The position numbers were made by a program, and so were the translations under genes. This document shows positions 44,004 through 53,980 of a stretch of 64,000 nucleotides of DNA, in pieces. The DNA is taken from positions 186,001 through 250,000 of the forward strand of contig NZ_CP041091.1 of the NCBI RefSeq assembly GCF_006494815.1, written 5' to 3'. The DNA comes from Nocardioides sambongensis. GTDB taxonomy: Bacteria; Actinomycetota; Actinomycetes; Propionibacteriales; Nocardioidaceae. The notes beneath the pieces are model-generated. The model worked only from the letters and a program-made list of their open reading frames with translations, was not told the origin of the DNA and ran no database searches. Every line of letters starts with the position of its first letter. Within the stretch, counting starts at the first letter, position 1.

Positions 44004-44138
44004 GACCCGCGACAGCGCACGGCGCGACATCGGTCCGGTGAGGGTCGACGGTTCGCTGAAGTCCGCCGTCGGGAGGGAGAATCGGCCGGACGATATTCAG
44101 AGGCGGACCGTCGGTCCCACGATCTAGATTCAGAGCCG

Positions 44139-47100
44139 ATGAGCACCACCCTGCCCCCTCCGGTCACCACCGGCACCCCGCCCCGCGCACAGGACCCGGC
44201 GCGACGTGTCGACTGGCGTCGCCTGCGCCGACCCGCGGCCGGCTTCGCGGTCGCGGCGGTCGCGCTGTCGGCGCTCGGGCAGGCGCTGGGCACGGTGGTC
44301 GCCGGACGTCTCGCCGAGGGACCGACCAGCACCCTGGTCGCGCTCTTCGCCGCCTGTGTGGTCGGCGCCGGTCTGGTCGACACCGTCGGCCGGGTGGTGT
44401 GGGCCGGCGTCATCGACCGGGCCGAGGGCCGCCTGCGCGGCGACCTGCTCACCGCCGCGCTGCACCAGCCGCTGGCCCACCTGACCGAGCAGGCCGTCGG
44501 TGAGGTCCTCGACCGCGTCGACGACGACACCCACGAGGTCGGGACGCTGCTGCGGATGCAGATCTGGATGGCGATGCGCACCGCGTTCGCCGCGCTGCCG
44601 ATGTGGGTCGTCGCCGGCGTGACCTGGTGGCCGGCGTTCGTGCTGTTCCCGTTCGTCGGAGCGGTCACGGTGCTGGTGATGCGCCGCCGGCTCGGCGAGA
44701 TCGCCCGCCGCAAGGTGGTCGAGGAGGCCGCCTGGACCGACCACGCCGCGGCGCTGGAGGAGGGCATCGCCGGGCGCGACGACCTGCGTACCAGCCGCGG
44801 CCAGGCCTTCGCCGTACGACGCCTGGCGCGCCTCTCCGCAGACGTGCACGCCAAGTTCCTCCGGGTGCTCCACGTGGAGGCCGAGCTGGCGGTCCGGGTC
44901 GGGTTGCTGCTGCACGGGCTGCTGGCGGCGGTCGCGGTGGTCGGTGTGGCGCTGGTCAGCGGCGACGCGCTGGACGTGGCGGCGCTGGTCACCCTCTTCC
45001 TGGTCACCACGATGTTCGTCGGTCAGATCAACAACCTGGCCCACCAGCTCCCCGACATCCAGGCCGGTCTCGGCGCCGTGCTGCGGCTGCGCTCGCTGCT
45101 CGCGGTGGAGAACGAGCCGACCGGCGGCGACGCGGTCCCGACCGGGGAGCTCGACCTCGAGATCCGGGGCCTGGACTTCTCCTACGTCGAGGGCGGCTTC
45201 GGGCTCCAGCAGGTCGACATCACCGTCGAGGCCGGTCACACGATCGCGCTGGTGGGACGCACCGGGTCGGGCAAGTCGACCCTGGCGTCGCTGCTCTCGC
45301 GCGCCGTGGAGCCGCCGCCGGGCACGATCTTCCTCGGCGGCACCGACATCACCACCCTCGACCTGCACGAACTGCGCAGCCGGGTCGGGGTGGTCACCCA
45401 ACGCACTGAGATCCTCGCCGGCACGCTGGCCGAGAACATCGCGCTCTTCGCCGACGTGCCGCGCACCGAGATCGAGTCCGCTGTCGCCGAGCTCGGCCTG
45501 ACCGGCTGGGTCGAGGGTCTCCCCGAGGGGCTCAACACCCTGCTCGGCCCCGGCGGGACCACGCTCTCGGCGGGTGAGGAGCAGCTCGTCGCCTTCGCCC
45601 GGCTGCTGGTCCGCCACGTCCAGGTGGTGGTGCTCGACGAGGCCACCGCTCGGATGGACCCGGTCACCGAGGTCCGCGTGGTGCGCGCCGCCGACCGGTT
45701 GATCCGCGGCCGCACCGGCGTCCTGGTGGCGCACCGGCTGAGCACCATCGAACGCGCCGAGCTGGTCGCGCTGCTCGACCACGGGCGCGTGGTCCAGCAG
45801 GGTCCCGGGCCGAGCTGGCGCGGGTCGACGGCCCGTTCCGCCGCCTGCTCGTCGCGGCCGAGGCCTCCGACCGCGCACACGCGCAGCCGGTGGAGGAGAC
45901 CTGGGGCCCGGACGGCGGCGACGCCCCGCCGGTCGCACCGCCGCAGGCACCGGCCGCCGAGATGGCGCTGGCCGAGGGCGTCGGCGCCCGGCGCCGCGTC
46001 GGTCCGCCGCCGCCGCTGCGCGAGGTCGGTGACGGGCCCACCCTGACCCGGGGGATCTGGCACGCGCTCTGGATCCGCCCGTGGTGGGGCGCCTGGTCCG
46101 TGGTGCTCTTCCTCGGCGGCAGCGTCTTCGCCCCGCTCGGCGCGATGACCGGCTACCTCTGGGGCCGGCTCGTCGAGGACCTCGCGGCCGGCGAGCCGAC
46201 CACCGTGCTGACGGTGGTGCTGGTGGTGTCGCTGCTGCTCGCGCCGTTCCTGATGGCCGACGCCTTCCGGCGCTATCCGCGCTGGTGGATCGAGGTGATG
46301 CTGCGGGTGCGGATGTCGGTCCTGCTCGGCCAGATCCGGACCCGCCGGCTTCCGCGCACCCCTCCCGGCGAGGCCGTCGCCCGATCGATGGACGCCGACC
46401 GCTACGCGCGGTACGCCGACCGGTGGGTCGACGTGTTCAACGGGCTGCTGATCGCGGTGCTGACCATGATCGTCGGCGGCACCTGGCTCGCCGGCGGCAT
46501 CCTGCTGGTGGTGATGCTGGCCAGCGCGCTGGCATCCTCGGTGGGGCGCCCGATCGCCGGACGCTCGGCGGCCCGCTCCTCGGCGGCCCGGGCCGGCTTC
46601 GGCCGCGCGGTGGTCTCGGCGGTCGAGTCCGCCCGCACCGTCAAGCTGGCCGGACGCACCCCGGAGGTCCGCGCCCACCTGCGCGAGGTCGACGACGGCC
46701 GGGTGGAGGCCGCCGTCTTCGAGCACCGGGTCCAGGCGTGCCTGGACGGAGTGCCGACGGTGATGGTCCAGGTCGGTGCCGTCGCCGCCTGGGCGCTGTA
46801 CCTGAACGGGGTGTGGGGCCTGGCCACCGCGCTGCTCGTGGCGACCGCGGTGAGCGGCTTCGACTGGTTCGGCCGGGTCGCCGGCGCCGTGGTCACCGAG
46901 GCCCCGGGCACCCGCGCCTGGCAGCGGGCGACCTGCCGGCTGGCCGGCGGCCGCGACCTGATGCAGCTGCCCGAGGGCATCGACCTGGTCACCGGCGAGG
47001 CTCCGCCTCCGGCCACCCCCGACCGGACCCCGCTGGAGCGTCTGGAGCTGCGCGGGTTCTCCGCGGTGCACGACGACGGCACGATCGGCGTCGAGGACGT

Positions 47101-47713
47101 CGACCTCAGCGTCGAGCGGGGCGAGCTGGTGCTGCTGGTCGGCCAGGTCGGATCGGGCAAGTCCAGCATGCTCTCGGCGTTGGCCGGCCTGATCGCGCAC
47201 CGGGGCCGGCTGGCCTGGAACGGTGCCGAGGTGACCGACCCGGAGGTCTTCCTCAAGCCCCTCCAGGTCGGCCACATCGCCCAGGTGCCGCGGGTGCTGT
47301 CGGGCACCTTCGCGGACAACGTCCAGCTCGGGTACGACCGGGCGTTCGAGGGCCCGGTCGCCGATGCGCGTCTGGCCGACGACGTGCGCGAGGCGGGCGG
47401 TCCGGACGCCGTCGTCGGCCACCGTGGGGTCCGGCTCTCCGGCGGACAGGTGCAGCGGCTGGCGCTGGCCCGAGCGCTGGCCACCGACGCCGAGCTGCTG
47501 CTCGCCGACGACGTCTCCAGCGCCCTGGACGCGGCCACGGAGGTCGAGCTCTGGTCGGCCCTGCGCGAGCGCCGGGCCACCGTCATCGGCGCCACCGCCA
47601 AGCGGGCCGCACTCAACCAGGCCGACCGGGTGGTCGTGCTGGTGGAGGGTCGGATCGCCGCGGTCGGGCCGTGGCGGGAGCTGTCCCCCAGCTGGGGCCA
47701 CCTCGCAGGCTGA
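44139..47713 (+). CDS. Full-length ABC exporter (TMD-NBD-TMD-NBD) with degenerate second ATPase, one apparent 1-bp deletion
   Basis: 1191 residues after repair at GGG 45807-45809; without it the frame is lost 15 residues past the first ATPase. Half one: helices to about residue 310, Walker A GRTGSGKST, LSAGEEQLVAFA, Walker B VVVLDEATARMD, AHRLSTI. Half two: helices, Walker A GQVGSGKSS, LSGGQVQRLALARAL, Walker B LLLADDVSSALD, and ATAKRAAL where an H-loop His is expected. Thus the second ATPase has Asp for the catalytic Glu and no switch His, giving one canonical and one degenerate site. No stop separates the halves. TAGATT lies eight bases before ATG 44139. Substrate unknown. Confidence 0.88.
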
Positions 47714-47719
47714 TCCCCC

Positions 47720-47840
47720 GCCGAGGGGTCACCCCCGCCCCGCCGAGGGGTCACCCGGGGCCCGCCGAGGGGTCACCCGGGCCCGCCGAGGGGTCACCCG
47801 GGGCCCGCCGAGGGGTCGCCCCCGCCCCGCCGAGAGGTCT
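47720..47840. repeat. Six tandem copies of a 22-bp intergenic unit
   Basis: Unit GCCGAGGGGTCACCCGGGGCCC, with copies starting at 47720, 47742, 47764, 47785, 47807 and 47829. Five spacings are 22, 22, 21, 22 and 22; the 21-bp copy lacks one G in a G run. It begins just after the ABC transporter stop and ends at the P450 promoter, so it may insulate or terminate. Confidence 0.88.
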
Positions 47841-47841
47841 G

Positions 47842-47901
47842 TTGACACCCGCCCCGCCCGGCCCGATGCTGACCGGACGCCACCGCTCACGCGGTGGGTC
47901 C
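47842..47901 (+). promoter_or_regulatory. P450 promoter and 5'-terminal hairpin
   Basis: TTGACA (47842-47847), 17 bp, GATGCT (47865-47870) is a near-consensus housekeeping promoter, with a start expected near 47877. The transcript would begin almost at once with a hairpin, GGAC-g-CCACCGC / GCGGTGG-GTCC (47875-47901, loop TCAC), ending just before the GAGGAG ribosome-binding site. The hairpin could stabilise the messenger or tune translation. Confidence 0.6.
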
Positions 47902-47918
47902 GGCGACGAGGAGTGGTG

Positions 47919-49295
47919 ATGACCGACCGCAACCCGAACGCGGACGAGCCGCAGGCGGCCCGCCCGATCCCCGCACTGCGGCCCGAGGACCGGGGTCTCC
48001 CGGTCTTCGGTCGGCTCTTCGACTACGCCCGCGACCCGGTGGCGCTGATGCGGCACCAGTGGACCCACTACGGCCCGGTGTCGCCGATGAACGCGCTGAA
48101 GTCGGAGGCGGTGATGCTGCTCGGACCCGACGCCTGCGAGGAGGCGCTGCGCAACGGGGACAAGGCGTTCGCCAGCGGTCCGGCCTGGGGCCGGATCGTC
48201 GGACCGTTCTTCCACCGCGGACTGATGCTGCTCGACCTCACCGAGCACCACGACCACCGCCGGATCCTGCAGCAGGCGTTCACCCGCGACCGGCTGGAGG
48301 GGTACGCCGCCCGGCTGCACCCGGCGCTGGACCGGGGGATGGCCGGGTGGAGCGACCAGGCCGACTTCCCGTCGTACCGGCGGCTGAAGCAGCTGACCCT
48401 GGACATCGCCGCCGAGATCTTCATGGGCGGCGTGGGGCAGACCAGCGCCGCGGAGATGGATCGGGTGAACCGGGCGTTCATCGCCTGCGTGCAGGCGGCG
48501 GCCGGCGTGGTCCGCGCCGACGTGCCGTTCACCCGGTGGGGTCGGGCCTACCGCGGGCGCCGGCTGCTCGAGGAGTTCCTGCGCTCCTACCTGCCGGCGA
48601 AGCGGGCCACCCGCACCGACGACCTGTTCTCGGTGCTCTGCCACATCGAGGACGAGGACGGGCAGCGCTTCACCGACCAGGACGTGATCGACCACATGAT
48701 CTTCCTGATGATGGCCGCCCACGACACGGCCACCATCACCACGACCACGATGCTGCAGTACCTCGGACAGCACCCGGAGTGGCAGGAGCGCTGCCGCGCC
48801 GAGGCGCTGGCGATGGGCCCGGAGCCGGGGTTGGCGGAGCTGGAGTCGATGACCGACCTCGACCTGGTGATGCGGGAGTCGCTGCGACTGCGGGCCCCGG
48901 TCCCGCTGCTGGTCCGCAAGACCGTGAAGGACACCGTGGTCCAGGGCCACCGGATCGCCGCCGGGACAGACGTGATGGTGGGCGTCCAGTGGTCGCACCT
49001 GATGGAGGAGTACTGGACCGACCCGCTCACCTTCGACCCCGAGCGGTTCTCGCCCGAGCGGCGCGAGGACAAGTCGCACCGCTACGCGTGGGAGCCCTTC
49101 GGCGGCGGCGTGCACAAGTGCATCGGCCTCTACTTCGGCGGCATGGAGGTCAAGGCGATCTGCCACCGGCTGCTGCGCGGGTACGAGTGGAGCGTGCCGC
49201 GCGACTACGTGCCGCCGATGGACAACCACTCGCTGCCGTTCCCCACCGACGGAGCGCCGATCGCGCTGCGCCGCCGGTCGCCCGCGCACGCGTGA
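47919..49295 (+). CDS. Cytochrome P450
   Basis: 458 residues from ATG 47919 after GAGGAGTGGTG. I-helix oxygen-activation motif MMAAHDTATI (about residue 265), ESLRLR (ExxR), and heme loop FGGGVHKCIG with the axial Cys (about 404). It is a soluble class needing separate redox partners, none of which is encoded nearby. The TetR gene that follows is convergent, and beyond it lies the acyl-CoA operon, which suggests oxidation of a lipid, fatty acid or terpenoid before CoA activation. The subfamily cannot be assigned by eye. Confidence 0.93.
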   Translation: MTDRNPNADEPQAARPIPALRPEDRGLPVFGRLFDYARDPVALMRHQWTHYGPVSPMNALKSEAVMLLGPDACEEALRNGDKAFASGPAWGRIVGPFFHRGLMLLDLTEHHDHRRILQQAFTRDRLEGYAARLHPALDRGMAGWSDQADFPSYRRLKQLTLDIAAEIFMGGVGQTSAAEMDRVNRAFIACVQAAAGVVRADVPFTRWGRAYRGRRLLEEFLRSYLPAKRATRTDDLFSVLCHIEDEDGQRFTDQDVIDHMIFLMMAAHDTATITTTTMLQYLGQHPEWQERCRAEALAMGPEPGLAELESMTDLDLVMRESLRLRAPVPLLVRKTVKDTVVQGHRIAAGTDVMVGVQWSHLMEEYWTDPLTFDPERFSPERREDKSHRYAWEPFGGGVHKCIGLYFGGMEVKAICHRLLRGYEWSVPRDYVPPMDNHSLPFPTDGAPIALRRRSPAHA

Positions 49296-49327
49296 GCGCG
49301 CAGGGGTAGGGCGCCGACACCGCGCCC

Positions 49328-50005
49328 TCACCCCGCCGGGGCGATCCCGTCCAGCCCGACCAGCAGCTGCTCCCGGGCCGGCGGCCAGAGGCGTCGTACG
49401 GCGCGGTCGCTGGCCACCGCCCGCACCATCTGCAGCCCGCGGATGGTGGCCAGGGCGGTCGCCATCACCGACCCGAACTCGGCGCGGTCGGCCAGCCCGG
49501 GGGCGACGCCGTGGGCCGCCTCGGAGAGCGTGCTCATCACCGCCTTGTCGAAGCGCACCAGGTGGCGACGGAGCTCGGGGTCGGTGCGGGCCGCCGTCCA
49601 CAGCTCCAGCTGGGCGAGGGAGACCGGGCCGGAGAAGATCTCCCAGAGCCGCTGCAGGAGCACCCGATACTGCTCGACCGGCGCCTCGGCGGCATCCAGC
49701 GGCTCGGCCACCAGCTGCTCGGCGAGCTGCTCGGTCAGATGGCTCAGCCCCGCCACCACGAGCTCGGCCTTGGTGGCGAAGTAGTGCGCCTGCGCGCCGC
49801 GGGTCACCCCGGCCCGCTCGCAGACCAGCGACGTGGTCAGCCCGGCGTAGCCGTGGTCGACCAGGACCTCGATGGTGGCGTCGAGCAGGCCGCCCCGGGT
49901 GGCCGCGCGCCGCTCGGCCTGGGTACGACGCCGCGGACGCGCGCCATCGTCCCGGCCCGCGGTGCGGGTGCCGTCGGAGGGTGCGCGGTCACCGGTGGCG
50001 CTCAT
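49328..50005 (-). CDS. TetR/AcrR-family transcriptional regulator
   Basis: 225 residues from ATG 50005. A basic N-terminal arm (RPRRRTQAERRAATRGGLLDATIEVL) leads to the HTH (TSLVCERAGVTRGAQAHYFATKAEL, about 60-85), followed by a mostly helical ligand domain. TAGGTT lies nine bases before the ATG, which fits a leaderless transcript. It is divergent from the acyl-CoA dehydrogenase operon and convergent with the P450, so it most likely represses one or both; an AACTT...AAGTT pair in the 167-bp divergent gap is a weak operator candidate. Confidence 0.9.
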   Translation of the reverse strand: MSATGDRAPSDGTRTAGRDDGARPRRRTQAERRAATRGGLLDATIEVLVDHGYAGLTTSLVCERAGVTRGAQAHYFATKAELVVAGLSHLTEQLAEQLVAEPLDAAEAPVEQYRVLLQRLWEIFSGPVSLAQLELWTAARTDPELRRHLVRFDKAVMSTLSEAAHGVAPGLADRAEFGSVMATALATIRGLQMVRAVASDRAVRRLWPPAREQLLVGLDGIAPAG

Positions 50006-50172
50006 CGTGCGCGCAACCTACGCCAACGCTGCGACAACTTCCATGCTTGAGTGCCGATAAGTTCCGTGCCACGCTGGCCCTGCCTGTGGCGACGGTCACA
50101 ACGACCTCGCCGGTGCGCGACCTCTCGGAGCGCACGGGGCGGACCGGCCGGCGTACATCCAGTGAGGGGCAC

Positions 50173-51390
50173 ATGGACTTCGACGACACTCCCGACGAGG
50201 CGGCCTGGCGCGCCGAGGTGCGCGCCTTCCTGGCCGAGCACAAGGACGAGCTCGGGGACCGCAACGGTCGCCGCGAGCTGGACCAGGAGACCTCCCGGCG
50301 CCGCCAGGCGCTGCTCTACGACGCCGGCTACGTGGGGGTCACCTGGCCGGTGGAGGCCGGTGGCCGCGGAGGCACCCCGATGCAGCAGGCGATCATCGAC
50401 CAGGAGATGGCCCGTGCCGGCATCCCCGGCCTGATCAACCTGATCGGCATCGGCATGTGCGGCCCGACCGTCATCGGGCACGGCAGCGACGACCAGAAGG
50501 AGCGCTACCTCCAGCGACTGCTGCGTGCCGACGACGTGTGGTGCCAGCTGTTCAGCGAGCCGGCGTCCGGCAGCGACCTGGCGGCGCTGCGGACCAAGGC
50601 GGTCCAGGACGAGCAGGGCGACTGGCACATCAGCGGGCAGAAGGTGTGGACGACCCTCGCCCACCTCTCCGACTACGGCATCCTGCTCACCCGGACCGAC
50701 CCGGACGTCGCCAAGCACCGCGGTCTGACCATGTTCGTGGTGGACATGAAGGCGCCGGGCGTGACCGTCCGTCCGCTGCGCCAGATGACCGGCGGCGCGG
50801 AGTTCAACGAGGTCTTCTTCGACGACGTGGTGATCCCGGACCGGGAGCGTCTCGGCGAGGTGGGCGACGGCTGGCGGGTCGCGCTGACCACCCTGATGAG
50901 CGAGCGGCTCACCCTCGGTGGCGGGGGCGGCGACATCGGGATGAACGTGGAGCGGGTGGCCGAGCACGTCGCCGCCCGGATCGGCGAGCTCCCGCCCGAG
51001 CGCCAGGCGCTGGTCCGCCAGGACTTCGGCCGGGCCTACGTGGCGACCCTCGGGATGCGCTACACCGGCTATCGACTGCTGACCGCGCTGAGCAAGGGCA
51101 GCCTGCCGGGGCCCGAGGCGTCGGCGGGCAAGCTCGCCGGGACCCGCGCGGCCCTCGACCTCGCCGACCTCGCCGTACGGCTCCTCGGCGACGACGCGGT
51201 GTACGGCGCCGAGCCGGACGGCGCCGGCACCTGGCAGTCGCTGCAGGCCGGCCTGCCGGGCATGGCGATCGCCGGCGGCACCAACGAGGTGCTGCGCAAC
51301 ATCATCGGCGAGCGGGTGCTCGGGCTGCCCCCCGAGCCGCGTGCCGATAAGGACCGGACGTTCCGCGAGCTCGCCGCCGCGGGCGCCTGA
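50173..51390 (+). CDS. Acyl-CoA dehydrogenase, likely catalytic subunit of a heteromeric enzyme
   Basis: 405 residues from ATG 50173 after GAGGGGC. Seen: LFSEPASGSDLAALRT, ISGQKVWTTLAH (FAD loops, about 125-165), LMSERLTLGGGGG, where the Glu fits the isovaleryl-type catalytic base, and AIAGGTNEVLRNIIGERVLG. It is followed after 13 bp by a shorter dehydrogenase. Such tandem large/small pairs in actinobacteria form alpha2beta2 FadE enzymes acting on bulky acyl-CoAs such as sterol side chains. That role is by analogy. Confidence 0.9.
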   Translation: MDFDDTPDEAAWRAEVRAFLAEHKDELGDRNGRRELDQETSRRRQALLYDAGYVGVTWPVEAGGRGGTPMQQAIIDQEMARAGIPGLINLIGIGMCGPTVIGHGSDDQKERYLQRLLRADDVWCQLFSEPASGSDLAALRTKAVQDEQGDWHISGQKVWTTLAHLSDYGILLTRTDPDVAKHRGLTMFVVDMKAPGVTVRPLRQMTGGAEFNEVFFDDVVIPDRERLGEVGDGWRVALTTLMSERLTLGGGGGDIGMNVERVAEHVAARIGELPPERQALVRQDFGRAYVATLGMRYTGYRLLTALSKGSLPGPEASAGKLAGTRAALDLADLAVRLLGDDAVYGAEPDGAGTWQSLQAGLPGMAIAGGTNEVLRNIIGERVLGLPPEPRADKDRTFRELAAAGA

Positions 51391-51403
51391 GAGGAGACGA
51401 CGC

Positions 51404-52402
51404 ATGGACTTCGACCTGAGCGCCGAGCAGCGCGATCTGGCGGCCGCCGCGGCGGACTTCCTCGCGGACGCGGCCGACCTGGCGGCTGCGCGCGCTGCCC
51501 TGGACGAGGCCGGCGCGCCGACGGTCCCGGTGCCGCCGGGACGCAAGGGCCTGGTGCAGAGCGGCTTCGCCGCGATCACCGTGCCGGAGGCGGACGGCGG
51601 GGGTGGCGGCACGCTGCTGGACCTCGCGGTCGTGGCCGAGCAGGCCGGGCGGGTGCTCGCCGGCCCCTCCCTGGTCACCTACGCCCGGGCGGCCGAGCTG
51701 CTCGTCGGCGACCACGAGCGCCTGGGCGGGCTCGTCGACGGCAGCCTGGCCGTCGCGGTGCACGACGGGGGCCCGGTGCTGGACGGCCTGGGCGCCGACC
51801 GGTTCCTGGCCCGTCGTGGCGACGACGTGGTGCTGGCCGCGGGCACGGTGACGCCACGGGAGCCGATCGACGCCACCCGCGGGCTGGCCGAGGTGGCCCT
51901 CGGGGACGCCGAGGTGGTGGCGACCGGTGCGGCGGACCGTTGGGCGCGTGCCGAGCGGATCGGGCGCGTGGTGCTCGCCGCCGAGGGGCTCGGGGCCGCC
52001 GCACGTGCGGTGGAGATCGGCGTCGCCTACACCAAGGAGCGGCATGCCTTCGGGCGGCCGATCGGGTCCTACCAGGCGGTCAAGCACGCGCTGGTCGACG
52101 CCTACGTCGAGGTCGAGCAGCTGCGCTCGCTGGTCTGGTGGGCGGCGTGGACCGCCGACGAGGACCCGGCCGCACTGCCGCTCGCGTCGGCCGCGGTGAA
52201 GGCCGCCGCGGCCTCCGCGCTGGAGCGTGCGGCGGAGACCCTGATCCAGGTCCACGGCGGGATCGGCTTCACCTGGGAGCACGACGCCCATCTCTACTGG
52301 CGCCGGGCCAAGGTCGACCGGCTGCTCCTCGGTGACGAGGTGGCCGCGCTGGACGAGGTCAGCCGGATCGCCCTCGACACCGTCGCGGGAGCGGGCCGAT
52401 GA
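51404..52402 (+). CDS. Acyl-CoA dehydrogenase, likely non-catalytic partner subunit
   Basis: 332 residues from ATG 51404 after GAGGAGACG, shorter than a normal dehydrogenase (about 380). The N-terminal helical domain (MDFDLSAEQRDLAAAAADFLA) is followed by a Gly-rich turn, then a poorly conserved middle lacking the usual EPxxGSD loop. The C-terminal helices are typical (TKERHAFGRPIGSYQAVKHALVD, IQVHGGIGFTWEHDAHLYWRRAK). The missing FAD/substrate loop and tandem position suggest a beta subunit of the upstream enzyme. Its stop overlaps the ligase start by four bases (ATGA). Confidence 0.88.
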   Translation: MDFDLSAEQRDLAAAAADFLADAADLAAARAALDEAGAPTVPVPPGRKGLVQSGFAAITVPEADGGGGGTLLDLAVVAEQAGRVLAGPSLVTYARAAELLVGDHERLGGLVDGSLAVAVHDGGPVLDGLGADRFLARRGDDVVLAAGTVTPREPIDATRGLAEVALGDAEVVATGAADRWARAERIGRVVLAAEGLGAAARAVEIGVAYTKERHAFGRPIGSYQAVKHALVDAYVEVEQLRSLVWWAAWTADEDPAALPLASAAVKAAAASALERAAETLIQVHGGIGFTWEHDAHLYWRRAKVDRLLLGDEVAALDEVSRIALDTVAGAGR

Positions 52403-53918
52403 CCGCCCCGGGCGCCCACAACCTGGCGGTGCTGGCCGAGGAGTCCTACCACCGGCACGGAGACTTCGAGCAGCTCTTCTTCGAGGGCCGCTGGTACACC
52501 TCGACCGAGATCCACGACCGCTCCACCCGGGCCGCCGGGGGGCTGCGGCGGCTCGGCATCGAGCCGGGTGACCGGGTGGTGGTGATCACGATGAACACCC
52601 CCGAGGTGTTCGTCAGCTATCGGGCCATCTGGCGCGCCGGCGCCGTGGTGACCCCGGTGATCTTCCTGCAGACCGAGCCCGAGCTGCGGCACATCCTGGA
52701 GGACTCCGGCGCCCGCGCCGCGATCGTCTCCCCGGAGCTGCTCGGGTTGGTCACCGCCGCGGCCGCCGGGCTGGACCTGACCCTGATCGTGGTGGGCGAC
52801 GTGCCCGACGGCATCGACGCGATCTCCTACGACGCCCTGGAGGACGGCGAGCCGGTGCCGATCGAGCCGCGGGCCGACGGCGACATGGCGGCGCTGCTCT
52901 ACACCGGTGGGACGACCGGGCGGGCCAAGGGCGTGATGCTCAGCCACCTCGGCCTGTGGGCGTCCGGCTCGGGGATGGCCGACCTGGCCCGTGAGATGAC
53001 CGCGACCCGGAGCCTGCTTCCGCTGCCGCTGTCCCATGCCTACGGGCTGATCGTGACCATCGGCGGCCTGCACGCGGACCGCCGGATGATCTCGGTGCTG
53101 CAGCGCTGGTTCGACCCGGCCGGATGGCTCGAGCTGGTCGCCGAGCACCGCCTGGAGTCCAGCCCGGTGGTGCCCTCGATGCTGCAGATGCTGCTGGAGC
53201 AGCCCTACCGCGACTACGACCTCTCCTCGCTGGAGACCTTCGGCTCCGGCGCGGCGCCGCTGCTGCCGGCGGTGCGGGAGAAGGTGGAGCGCGAGTTCGG
53301 CGTCACCATCCTGGAGGGCTACGGCTGCACCGAGGCCAGCGCGGTGATCTCGGCGCCCTCGGTGTCGGAGAACCGTCCCGGCAGCGTCGGCAAGCCGCTG
53401 CCGCAGCACGACGTGGCCATCCTCGACCCGCTGGGCCAGCGGCTCCCGCCCGGTGAGGAGGGGAGATCTGCGTCCGTGGCGACGGGATCATGCTCGGCTA
53501 CTGGAACGACCCGGAGCAGACCGCGCGGACCGTGGTCGACGGGTGGCTGCACACCGGCGACGTGGGCCGGTTCGACGAGGACGGCTACCTCTACGTGGTG
53601 GACCGGATGAAGGACCTGATCATCCGGGGCGGCTTCAACGTCTTCCCGCGCGACGTGGAGGACGCGCTGCTGGAGCACGATGCGGTCGCGGCCGCCGCCG
53701 TGGTCGGCGTACCGGATGAGAAGAGCGGCGAGGAGGTGGTCGCGGTGGTCGCCCTGCACCCGGGCGCGAGCGCCGGGGGCGAGGACCTGGTGGCCTTCGC
53801 CCAGGACCGTCTGGCCCGCTACAAGTACCCGCGCGAGGTGCGGATCGTCGAGGCGATCCCGCTGACCAGCGTCGGCAAGACCGACCGGAAGGCGGTGCGC
53901 GCCCTGGTCCGCGGCTGA
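52399..53918 (+). CDS. Acyl-CoA ligase (AMP-forming), one apparent 1-bp deletion
   Basis: Activates a carboxylic acid as its CoA thioester via an acyl-adenylate. 506 residues after repair. Seen: YTGGTTGRAKGVMLSH (P-loop, about 170), FGSGAAPL, GYGCTEASAVI, HTGDVGRFDEDGYLYVVDR, IIRGGFNVFP and SVGKTDRKAV with the C-terminal catalytic Lys. The frame fails at GGGG 53460-53463; one G restores GEICVRGDGIMLGYWND. It is translationally coupled to the preceding dehydrogenase. Substrate unknown, but with the neighbouring P450 a hydroxylated or branched acid is plausible. Confidence 0.92.
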
Positions 53919-53928
53919 CGAGCGGCCG

Positions 53929-53980
53929 GGATCGGGCCGGATCAGGCCCGGATCGGGCCGGATCAGGCCCGGACCAGGCC
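53929..53980. repeat. Short GGATC(G/A)GGCC repeats overlapping the thioesterase 3' end
   Basis: A 21-bp unit built of two 10-11 bp words (GGATCGGGCC, GGATCAGGCCC) occurs twice (53929-53949, 53950-53970), followed by a diverged half copy. It fills the gap between convergent genes and includes the thioesterase stop codon. The palindromic words could terminate transcription. Confidence 0.7.

Noticed and set aside
47720..47840. CRISPR-like array of short repeats
   Set aside because: The 22-bp units are contiguous with no spacers.
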